A program made the position numbers and the translations under genes. A DNA stretch of 64,000 nt from Gracilariopsis chorda. Taxonomy: Eukaryota > Rhodophyta > Florideophyceae > Gracilariales > Gracilariaceae. Location: positions 118,820-182,819 of the forward strand of contig NBIV01000175.1 in NCBI GenBank assembly GCA_003194525.1. Reading direction: 5' to 3'. Position 1 is the first letter of the stretch. Each line of letters starts with the position of its first letter. Of the stretch, positions 54,985 to 64,000 are shown piece by piece. The notes beneath the pieces were generated by a model. It was given only the letters and a program-made list of their open reading frames with translations. It was not told the origin of the DNA and searched no databases.

Positions 54985-55805
54985 CTACCTCTCAAAGGTG
55001 CAGCTCCTAAAGGTTTGTGATAAGGCAGACAACCGGAGTAGTATCACTTCCGGCTCTGCGCAGATGCGGAAGAACAAGTGAGTCCCGAGATAGAAACACT
55101 TGAGTGCTGCTGATTATTGTGGCGGTTGACCTACGTGTACCAGCTGCGACTATCATCAGTTTACAGTGGACATGTGGCCTAGTCGTTTTGAATGTGACAG
55201 GTTATGGGCCCAGACATTCCTGGGGTACAGTGTTCGATTCTCTCCAGTCCAGCTGCCACTGCACTTGCACACGATGCTTACCATTCCCACCATTCTTCGC
55301 ACTCCACCCTCGTAGTCCAGGGGCATTACCGCGGGTGATGCGCACTGTGGTGGTTGATATACGTGTACCAGCTGCGACTATCATCAGTTCACACCGGCAA
55401 TGTGGCCTAGTCGTTCTGACTATGACAATCATCACCATGTACAATGGTGCAACAGAATAAGGTGAAGAGATAATGCCTGACCACATTTCAGAAGGTGTGA
55501 ATTGCTGCACAAAAGACGTTATGAGTGTGAAATAGACGGATAACTAGCTCATGTCTGCGGCACGCTACTCTAAGACGACTACGAACTTTACGCGAGGTTT
55601 TGTGAGCTCGCACTGCTCGCAAGCAGCTCGCTGAGCTCTCTGCAGGACAATAAACTTCAAGCCTGCCTCACTCCGGAAAAAAGCCCTGAAGAAGAAGGGC
55701 CGGCGGGAGGATGATTACTCCCGACTACGTTTTCTGGCGCTTGGAGACGACAAGGCTCTACTATGCCCGTTTCGCACGCGTCTTCTACTACACAATAGCT
55801 CAGTT
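54985..55805. other. no gene; holds an 82-bp direct repeat
   Basis: Apart from the direct repeat (55118-55199 and 55346-55427), this may include the 5' end of the copia-like element, because gag-like coding starts just after it and an AATAAA lies at about 55649. No LTR pair could be defined. Confidence 0.4.
55118..55427 (+). repeat. two 82-bp direct repeats
   Basis: 55118-55199 and 55346-55427 share most bases, including gtgtaccagctgcgactatc, separated by 146 bp. They could be remnants of very short LTRs or a local duplication. Confidence 0.75.
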
Positions 55806-57818
55806 ATGGGCCCAGAGCCCTTTTTGTCTACAATGCCAAATTCGCACTACATTCCAAAGTTCGAAAGCGCGTATAATGTACTTATGTGGCGTCACTATAT
55901 ATCTGAATGGGTTGACACAATCTGCATAGCAGCGGAAAAGGGCCTGATGAACAATAGAAAACAAGTTTCACCATACTTGGACGTCTGCTAGTCGAACAAG
56001 GTCTTTCTCCGGCGCAAAAGAGTATTGTTGAAGAAACTCAAGCAGAAGATCCAATTGACTTTCGCCAAGATGACCAAATTCAGGCCGTCCAGGAAATAGT
56101 TGACCTCATTGCCGTGGAACCTCCGATTGCTATGGTTAATCGTTTGATATCTTCGTTCAACAAATTTTCTAGATCTCGTCGTCGTAAGCAAGAAGACTTG
56201 GTTGCATTTGTGGACCGCTTCCATGGACTGGCTTCTACGCACCTTATTCATACGAGATTTGCGACCTCCAGCCATAATAAAGAAGTGTTGGGAATTACGT
56301 TAATAAATAATGCCCACCTACCCGAGAATACGCTCTGCAACACAATTCTTCAGCTTTTGTCGCAAGCTTAATCTCGTCTAGATCAAGGACAAGTGGTTGT
56401 CGACGGCATTACAGTGGGGTTTTCGGTCATCGAGAAGATTAGAGAGGTTTCCAACTTCCTTATCAGCACGTTAATTGAAATTCCCGAAGATAACGAGTCT
56501 TTGAAAACTCTTCTGCTGGATTGTCGGAGGAACATCAAAGAGATTTCCGACAGGCTAGCGCTGCAAACCGCTAGTCTTCCTACGAAGAAAGGAGACAGTA
56601 AGCCTGAACATGTCAAGGCGACCTCCAAATCCCCAACTCCAGCAGTTGTATTGCGGATGGATGACGCCGTTTCGGTTCTTTACTCTCTCTCTTTGGCGAC
56701 AAAGAAGGCTTCGGCTGAGATTTCACAAAACGATATCGACGCTATGGTTCAGGAACCTGTCCAAAAAGCACTCGTGTCTTATGGAGTTGGCGCTACAAAG
56801 CCGGTAGCCCGCAACAAGCCCTTGCCCTCCAGTTACCTTCCCGGAAAGACAAATAAGAGAAATCGTTCGTCTTCTGGGGCCTCTAAGGCCAAAAGCGGGA
56901 ATGTTGGTCGTTCCAAGAGACCAGACAAACGCACTCATGGATTCTGTTGGGACTGCTGTTCACGAGAACACTTCTGCAACTCGAAAGATTGCTCATTCAA
57001 TGGTGGGGAGACCTAAATTGATAAGATGCATCGATGGCTATGGGAAGCACAGAAAAGAAGAAGAGTTCTGATGCGTTTTTTCGCAAGGGCTCTACGCCCT
57101 CGAGCGGCAGTCAAGCCTAGTCCTTTGGCGTGGAGCAAAGCGGTCCAATCCATGGAGGGATGACCCCAGCCCGGCTGGTCTGGTCGGAGCCCCCGAAATG
57201 TTGGGGGCTTTCAATCGGCTGTTCGTGTAGCTTCGGCACTTGGAATAACCTTCGAACTTCCCCCACTGGACCTAGAACCTTTCTACCATGGGTACGGAAC
57301 CAACTGTGATGACGCCCGTATTGTGTTTGAAATTTGCGACCTTCCAGTAGTGAACGTTGAAGTTCAGCAGGCGTCGATTCCATTTTATATGGTAGATGGG
57401 GATGGTTTGTTGCTTTTAGGCAACGATCTACTGCACAAAGGCAACATACTCCGCAAAGATTGGGTTTTTATCCTTCCAAAAGGCGTACTGCCCGACTCTC
57501 AGCTAAGCCTCCACACATATAGCTCACGACTTCTAGGTGACCCTGAGGACACCATAAGAACGAGGCTATTTATAGTACCGACTTCCGACGAATCCATTGG
57601 TTCTTACTTCCATTCGTATCGAAGATTCATTGAGAATGCAACTTCTAAGGCTCTACAGGAGGAATATACAGACAGCAAAGTTTGTCGCGGGTTCGCTGTG
57701 AAGCTTCACAGCTTTACTCAACTGACCATTGATGACATTTCTGAGGTGTGCCGGCGTGCGGGCGTGTTGACCCCCGTGCTTCAACAGGCATTGAAGGCTG
57801 CTGTGGAGAAGTGTGTGG
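55806..57818 (+). pseudogene. Ty1/copia-like gag-protease-integrase remnant
   Basis: A gag-like region (55806-57016) changes frame at least once and ends in a Cys/His cluster CWDCCSREHFCNSKDC, like a zinc knuckle. A protease-like segment follows (about 57200-57480; VRVASALGITFELPPLD, FYMVDGDGLLLLGNDLL). Soon after comes an integrase-finger-like segment (about 57690-57818; KLHSFTQLTIDDISEVCRRA, AVEKCV). Protease followed directly by integrase is the Ty1/copia order; gypsy elements have RT between them. The class is therefore inferred from order, with moderate confidence. The 3' part is displaced by the LTR of the chromovirus at 57819. Confidence 0.55.
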
Positions 57819-58747
57819 TGCAATACCACACGCGGAAAGGATCCCGCGACAGCGGCAAAGTCACCCAAGGTGTCCGAGCCTTGCTCCCTTGGTGAGGGCG
57901 GCTCAGAGGTAGAGCCCTCCGAACGTGACCGACACGAGTCGGATGTAGGGCCGAACGGTCACTTCTCGCACAGCGCACGGAGGTGTGGGGAGAATCGGAT
58001 CTAGCGCTCGACGGACAGTCGATCAGTGTGCAACTCGGTGTTGCCGGTGGTCTGGTGGAGTCCGCTGTATGCTGCGGCGCGGCGAGTGGAACACACACGA
58101 ATGAGGGAACGATCCGTACAACGGTATCCTCTAGGAAAAAGAAATGAGGGGTGGGGAACGAGCCGCACGGCCGGCGCAGACTCGTGACGAGCAATAGATA
58201 TCCCGAGACGTCGGGGCCAAACCTGATACAGGGCGGAGTAGAAACAGTCCGTATGACGGTAAACAGAAGAAGAAACAACAAAAGAAAACAGAAAGTAGTC
58301 CGTAAGTAACGGTGGTATCACTCCTTGATGTGCAAGGGGGGTGACGGAGCCGGATCGGTAGCAGCACTCCCCTAGGTTGGAGTCGTAGCCGTATACCAAC
58401 GGTCAAAGTCAGAGCCAAAACCCTTGTTGAGGTTTTCCTCCGTAGGGTCGGCGGCGAGTGCCGCCACCTAAGTACGGCCACTGTAGTGTGGATTACTAAC
58501 TAAAAATAACTAATTACCCCGGGTGCACCGGGCCTGACTTCCACGTGTGCGTGTTGGCTCACTTGGCATGAGCCGTCCACTCAGGCGGTGTGCACTACAC
58601 GTGTTACCCACAAGTACCCCCTTCATAGGGGCATCTCCCATATAATGGGTTAGCCCAATACACCTCATGTATTCCGTATCCCAACGGCTAACCACGCATC
58701 TTATATGTAGAGCGATTTGATTCCCTCTACCTCCGGAGGCTATTGCA
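57819..58747 (-). repeat. 3' LTR of second chromovirus
   Basis: 929 bp. In the element's direction it begins TGCAATAGCC and ends GGTATTGCA, the same TGCAATR...YATTGCA ends as the inner chromovirus LTR. It interrupts the copia-like integrase frame. The left outer flank is TGTGG; the matching duplication would be beyond the window. Confidence 0.75.
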
Positions 58748-58765
58748 CCACATCTCCCCCTCCTG
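58748..58765 (-). other. polypurine tract of second chromovirus
   Basis: AGGAGGGGGAGATGTGG on the minus strand abuts the LTR, matching the tract of the inner chromovirus. Confidence 0.7.
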
Positions 58766-58807
58766 AGGTGAAAACACTGGAACAACTTCGGCGACTTCCA
58801 TCCAAAG

Positions 58808-60701
58808 ATGGCCATAAATAACCGAGAGGACTCGAGCGATGCAACCGACTCATCGGAGAGCCAACGCGAACTCGCGCTTGTTCCTTACCATCCTTTTCCA
58901 CGCCATCCAACGACAGCTGCGAGGAGCTCCAACCAACCACAAACCAACCCGTCATCGGGTCCTTCCTCTCCGCGAATCCCGCGGTATCCGAGGCGCACTC
59001 CGACTGCTCGGGTATATGTTCCCGTGCAGTCACGGTTTCGTTTGGCTCCCTTGCCACCTCCGCTCGCGACGGGTCCACCATCGGTGGCTCCGAGTGAGGA
59101 CATCCCCGCAGGCGCGGGTCAACCAAACCAATCGTTCCTCCGCGATTGGAGCGACGCACCCGGCGCGTCGATGTCTGCCGCTTCTAGTGGGTGGCCAACG
59201 TATGGCGCCTTGCGCATCCGGACTCCGGCGAGGCATTCCGAGTGGTTCGCTCGGGCTCCTTGATTCGATCCAGAGGCTGTTCGGAACACTCCGCTCATCG
59301 ATTCGTATGCGGTGGACGGAATCCTACCCGGTAGGCTACCGGTGAGCGTTGTCCGGTCGTGGGACTGGTTGGCGCACGTTGCGCTCTCCACGCCACTACT
59401 GTGGTGGGCGTCAAACGAAACCGAACATCGGGCGAGAAGTGAGATGGCCCGATTGGGCTATCGCCGATACCATCGGTTGGCAAACGAAGTGCCCGTTCCG
59501 TCGATTTATGGGTTCGACGTCGCGTATTACCGTACTTACGGAGAAGCCTCCTATGGAGACCGCTTATACGGGGTGATACTAGAGTTGGGCCAGTACTCTG
59601 GAAGTGTCCAGCCGTACCAGGACCTGATTCTCTGGACACGACCGATTCTCCGGGCTGAGTTCCTGTACCTCCGCAAGAGTTCACGCGGTGAGTTCTTCGA
59701 GATGGTCCGCTTTGAGCGGAAGCAACGTTCCCGTCGGGGGCTCCTGGTACCATACCAGCACATCGAGATCGAATGCCTCTCGTCGAGGGCCTGGAATCGA
59801 TACGTTCCGCTGCCTACTTTCTGGCCTGCGGTGGAAGTCCCTCGAGGGTGCAACGATGAGTTGCCTCCGTGTCTCACGTACGTGTACTCATGGTTCTTGC
59901 ACAATCCGCCTCGTGGTCTCTGGAGTCTCCTAGCGACGGAGTGGACCGTCCGGGTTGCAGCCTTCCTCCTGTGGGAGGTGTACGACAAGTACCGGGTCTG
60001 GTTCATTCCAGAGTTGCTCCGCCATTCCATTCGCGGTTTGGATCTCTCCGAGGTACTCGGTTCCGTGCGTAATGCGCGAGAAGCCACCGGGTTGGTGGAC
60101 GTGATCGACCAGGTCGACTGGGACACTGTACCGGCAACTCAAGCGTCGGAAGGGATCCGCCGTCGTTGGGATAAGTCTCCTGGACGGAATGTCGCTGCGG
60201 GCGATTTCGTATACTTCGACCCGTGGCAATGTGAGCAGATATCCGCTAGCGAAGCGGCTGAGCGGCGCCGTGCGGAACGGATTATCCCCAATGATCATCC
60301 AAGGGGCTTCGTGTTCGTCGAGGAAGACGAGTGTGGCGAGGAATATGAGGAAACCACTGAAGCGGGGTCACCCATGTCAGATGGCGACGGCGTGGTCGAG
60401 GAGATCGACATCACCGACAATGTTGGGGCATCCAGTGGTGCTGGTGACATTCCCTCGTGTGGGGGCGATGCTCCAGTGGCTCCTCCTTCCCCGGTGGCGG
60501 GGGGGGGGTGCGAACAACAGTAGCACCAATCCGCAAGTTGCAGTAGTCCGCCAATTCCTCGCTGGAGTTGGTGTACCCGTACCAGATACGGTAACCACCC
60601 TTGCGCAGTTGCAAGCGCTCGCCTCCGAATACTTTCGGGGAGGAGGTGGCGGTGGTAACTTTGGTGGGTACTTCTCCGGGATGGGAGGAAATCTTCCCTA
60701 A
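58808..60701 (+). pseudogene. antisense ORF of second chromovirus (copy 2)
   Basis: About 630 codons on the strand opposite to pol, starting at an ATG 60 nt from the LTR edge. It is broken by one nonsense codon (TGA at 59261, at the Trp of the APWF motif that copy 1 keeps) and one frameshift in a run of G at about 60500. Motifs in copy 1 order: GWPTYGAL, FDPEAV, RSWDW, YGFDVAYYRTYGEASYGDRL, LVPYQHIEIE, GLWSLLATEW, GDFVYFDPWQ and NDHPRGF. An acidic segment follows, then a tail with VRQFLAGVGV ending in Gly-rich sequence. Its N-terminal 110 residues are Ser/Pro/Arg-rich. No known domain. Its end lies 229 bp from the end of pol. Confidence 0.8.
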
Positions 60702-60930
60702 CATGGGGTTTAGACTCGTGTGGTAGTCCCATGATAAAGTGGGTGCCACCTGTGAATAGGTGGTAAACTTCTCCGGCAGCCGCCGGCTTGGCATGCTTCT
60801 TCTTCTCTTCCTTCCTTCTTCTTCTTCACTCCGCCACGGGGCGGGCTTTCCGCAATAAGCGGTATGTTTCTCCGCAATTAGCGGGTTGCGCTCAATAATG
60901 TGGGTGTTACTGCACAGAATGTCTGGGTGG

Positions 60931-63900
60931 TCAACCCACTTGGGCATTGTCCAGCGTAGCTGGTATCGGAGTCCGCGTCCTGCGGTGGTATTGCAAGACC
61001 TTCGAGCGTGGAAGGTGCTCGATCGGTTCGGGTGTACCTTCGTTTGGAGGGTATCCGTACCAACGGACTCGGTAGACCAATTCCCCATTGGAATCGTAAC
61101 CATGGCTCACGATGGTCTCAATGACAAACTCTTTGTCGTGTACTTCCCGCTGTATGGGTGGTACGCGGCTTTCCTTGGCGGAGGGCTCCGTTCCGCTGTG
61201 ACTGCGGTCGGCTGTGACTGTCTTCTCCCGCTTTGGCGGTAGCGCGTCCTGTACTCCAGGTGGTTTCCGTGAGCCAGGCCACAGTGCCTTGGAGGCAGTT
61301 GTAGTGCGCTCCCTTGGTGCTACGTCCGGATTCTTCGGGTCCTCCACCTCAGAGTGGTTTTCCTGGGGCTTCCAGTCGTCCCGTACTGCGAGTTTCTTCG
61401 GCTTCGAGGGGTGTTTCCGTGTTGACGGAGGAGCTTCCGCGTCGCGCGCGCTCAGCGTGCGGTGCACGGTCACGTGCCGTGGCGGCGGTTGGCCGTTTGG
61501 CACGGGCGGTTCACTGTCAAGCTCCACGTCGCCGTGGGACGGGCCGTTATTTTCGGAATTTCCAATTTCAAACGGCGGCCGTTTTGCGACGGGGCCACGC
61601 GTTGCACTTGTGAGTTCTAGCTCCTGTGGAGGCGGTTCCCCTACGGGGGGTGACACTTGGCGCTCTGTTGGCGCGTCCAGGTGACTTGGTGAATCTCCAC
61701 TCTCCGTGGCGCGTGTGCACGCTCCGTTATCACGGCTCCCGTCCGTCTTCTCGACGGTGTCGTGAGCGACTTCATCAGACAATCCCAGATCTGGGTCAGC
61801 AGTCACCGAGCGTTCTCGGGTGTTCTGCCCTTCTCTTGCCGCGATCGCGGGTTTCTCTTGAATTACTTCCGCGTTTGCGGTACGTATCCCGCCTGTGTGG
61901 GCTTCCTGCTAACATCCTTCTTCTCTGTTTCCGCCGTTTGCGGTTGTACTCCCCGCGATGGGGTAACCGGCGAATCCGTTTGCGACTGCGAAAAACTGGA
62001 AGGTGTAGCTGTCCCCTCCCCTCCTTTGCTGGAGCGACGGGTCAGAGGTAAGAATCCCCGTGAGCGGGGCGATGCGCGTGTGGATGTGGGACGGTGCCGG
62101 GGGTGCCGGGTGAGGTTCCGACGCGGTCGGCAAGTCAGCAAGGCCACGTTCCGGGTGGGGTAGAACATTACGGCGGGTAGTTTCCTCATCCGCGGTGGGG
62201 GTTTCCGTGTCGACGGGTGTGTCCTGTGCCGGAAGTTCCCGGGTAGCGGCGTTAGCTGGCCTCGGCGCGAGGACGACGCGGTCACGAGAGATACGTTCGT
62301 GCTGTCCCTTGATATCAAGGACAACCGTCGTGTCGGTAGTAGAAAAAACCCTATATGGCCCTCCGCGATCGGAGACAGCTTGTGCCGCTTCTCCTTTTCA
62401 GGGTTGTAATATTCCTTGCGGAGAAATACATAAGAGTTCTCCCCGAACTTCGGGGTCCTGTCCACTCGGGCATCGAAATTCCGCTTATAAGCGGCTTGCG
62501 CTTTAGACATCGCATTCCGTACAACGGGTAAGATCTTGGTTAACCAAGCTTTCCAGGCGTCTCTGTGGTACCGTGGTGACGGAAACTTGTCCAACGTAGC
62601 TTGGGGTTCGATTGCCACCGGTGGTGGGGTACGCGAGAGTACCAGCTCAAATGGAGCAATTCCGGTGACTCGGTGAACCTGCGTATTGTAGGCGTAGGTT
62701 ACCGCGTCGGTGTAAGATCCCAATCAGTGGGGTGTTCCGCAACGAACGTTCTGAGGGCGTTCAGCATTGTGCGGTTGAAACGCTCCACCTGCCCGTTAGC
62801 TTGCGGGTGGTAGGTGGTGGGTAAACCAGTTTTTGATGTCAAGAATGCGACATACGTCCTGGAAAAACTTCGCTGAGAACTGCGATCCATTATCCGATAA
62901 CAAATCAATCGGTGGTCCATAGGTGAAAACCCAATGGTTAACAAAAGCCTTCGCGACGGAGGTAGCTGAAACCTTTGGCAAGGGAACGTACGCACAAGCT
63001 TAGAGAAGCGGTCAGTAATTACCAGCAAAGTAGCGGTTGGCCCGAGGTGTTCGGACGAATTCGCCCAAGATGTCGATTGCGACAAATTCAAGGGAAGCCC
63101 TTGCGGGGAATAGGACCAACTTCTTGGAAGTGCTTGCGCAACTTGATGCGGTTCTTCGCACATGCAGAGCAACCTCGGACGGTAGCAATATGCGTCAACA
63201 GCCATAGCTGGCCAGTAGAAATCCTTGCGTAAGGTGTAGTACAGCTTTCTCCCGCCTGGGTGAGCGGATAACTTCGCATAATGCGAGAGATTCAGAGCTC
63301 GAGACTGCAGGGAGTGAGGTACCACGATCTGTGGGCGATCTCCGACAGTTCGGACGAGGTAGCCTTGGTCATTCGTGACAAAAGGGTAAGGTAGCTCCTC
63401 CGTTTAGACGGGAACGAATCTGCGTGCACAGCGGGTCTGAGTGCTGTTCCCGGACCACTTCTTCCGGAGTAATCGGTACAAAAGAACCGGGTACGGGCTC
63501 CGCAGATGATGCGGCCAGAATGGCATCGAAGATGTCGTACTCTTCCGGGTCTGAGTGGTGTCATCTTCTTCGTCTTCCAAAAGGAAAACAAGGTATCTCC
63601 AAGTCATCCACTGGTTCAGCTTTCCAGCGGCTGTTGGCAAGCGGAACGTGCGTCGGCCTGAGCGTTCAGGATACCCTTCTTGTACCGGACTTCGAAGTCA
63701 AACCCTGATAGCCGGAGTCTTCCACCGCATCAAGCGGCCAGATGGCTCCGAAATGGAGAGGAGCCAACGCAAGGCCGAGTGATCGGTGTGCACAGTGAAA
63801 TGGTTTCCCATAAGGTATGGGCGAAGGGTTTGTAGGGCCCAAACTACAGCCAGACATTCCTTCTCGGGCACCGAGTAATTCCTCTCGTGAACGTTGAGGC

Positions 63901-64000
63901 TCCGTGACCAATAACCGATTGGTAAGCGCTCTCCACTCTCTGTGGTCTGGAACAATGTGCATCCAATCTGGACGTTGCTTGCGTCCGTGTCCACGGAATA
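60931..64000 (-). pseudogene. pol of second chromovirus (RNase H-integrase-chromodomain), partial
   Basis: Right to left: RNase H (63994-63698; GYWSRSLNVHERNYSVPEKE, VHTDHSALRWLL), then integrase in several frames (63325-61863). The integrase shows the finger region LSHYAKLSAHPGGRKLYYTL, core Asp in LLSDNGSQF, Glu in NGQVERFNR, and the YAYNTQVHRVTG and EKRHKLSPIAEGH blocks. After a Pro-rich linker comes the chromodomain frame (61806-60931; EFVIETIVSHGYDSNGELVY, VRWYGY, PIEHLPRSKVLQYHRR). The frame ends with the same NAQVG as the inner chromovirus. Several frameshifts within integrase make it non-functional. Confidence 0.88.

Larger units (their letters stand above)
57819..64000 (-). mobile_element. 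second chromovirus, 3' part, running off the window
   Basis: A relative of the inner chromovirus in minus orientation: RNase H, integrase, chromodomain, convergent antisense ORF, polypurine tract and 3' LTR. RT, gag and the 5' LTR should lie to the right of the window. Confidence 0.88.

Noticed and set aside
1-64000. Bacterial origin of the window
   Set aside because: RPL7 with a spliceosomal intron, EZH, kelch-BTB, chromoviruses, hAT and Tigger elements are eukaryotic; no operons or Shine-Dalgarno pattern.

Overview
The window is nuclear DNA of a eukaryote. A compact florideophyte-like red alga is the most likely source, but this is an inference. The cellular genes are long and almost intronless. 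One ribosomal protein gene (RPL7) has a single short spliceosomal intron. The chloride transporter carries Thr where most CLC exchangers carry the proton glutamate, as in the known red-algal CmCLC. The rest is dominated by transposable elements. Cellular genes here stop with TAA, TAG and TGA alike, so the code is standard.

Layout. 1-3.8 kb: mostly non-coding DNA with striking palindromes, one possible small acylated Gly/Cys-rich protein, and a decayed gene. 3.9-20.7 kb is the gene-dense part: CLC chloride channel (+), E(z)/EZH-type H3K27 methyltransferase with an unusual ~500-residue tail (-), PH-domain non-RD protein kinase (-), a helical-repeat nuclear-looking protein of unknown function (+), a kelch-BTB protein (-) and RPL7 (-). 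20.7-22.8 kb has no recognised gene. From 22.8 kb to the end everything recognisable is mobile or mobile-like.

22.8-55 kb. Two nested Ty3/gypsy elements appear to have been split by one inversion. An outer gypsy element with 218-bp LTRs had an inner chromovirus with ~786-bp LTRs inserted in its RNase H domain. The 3' halves of both lie on the minus strand at 22.8-33.0 kb. The 5' halves of both lie on the plus strand at 45.1-51.8 kb. The outer LTRs are still flanked by the same 5-bp target duplication, ACCTG, although they are 22 kb apart and inverted. Flipping about 33.0-51.8 kb would restore both elements. It would also rejoin a third, decayed gene whose N-terminal half is at 51.8-55.0 kb (-) and C-terminal half at 33.7-36.6 kb (+). 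Inside the inverted segment lie a pogo/Tigger DNA transposon (37.55-39.61 kb) and a hAT transposon (39.68-42.44 kb), both with termini and target duplications.

55-64 kb. A Ty1/copia-like gag-protease-integrase remnant is interrupted by the 3' LTR of a second chromovirus, related to the inner one and running off the right edge on the minus strand.

The most novel signal is that both chromoviruses carry, between the chromodomain end of pol and the 3' LTR, a ~600-codon ORF on the opposite strand. It starts 61 or 60 nt from the LTR edge and converges on pol. The two copies are clearly homologous proteins of no family I recognise, so this looks like a conserved antisense gene of a red-algal chromovirus lineage.
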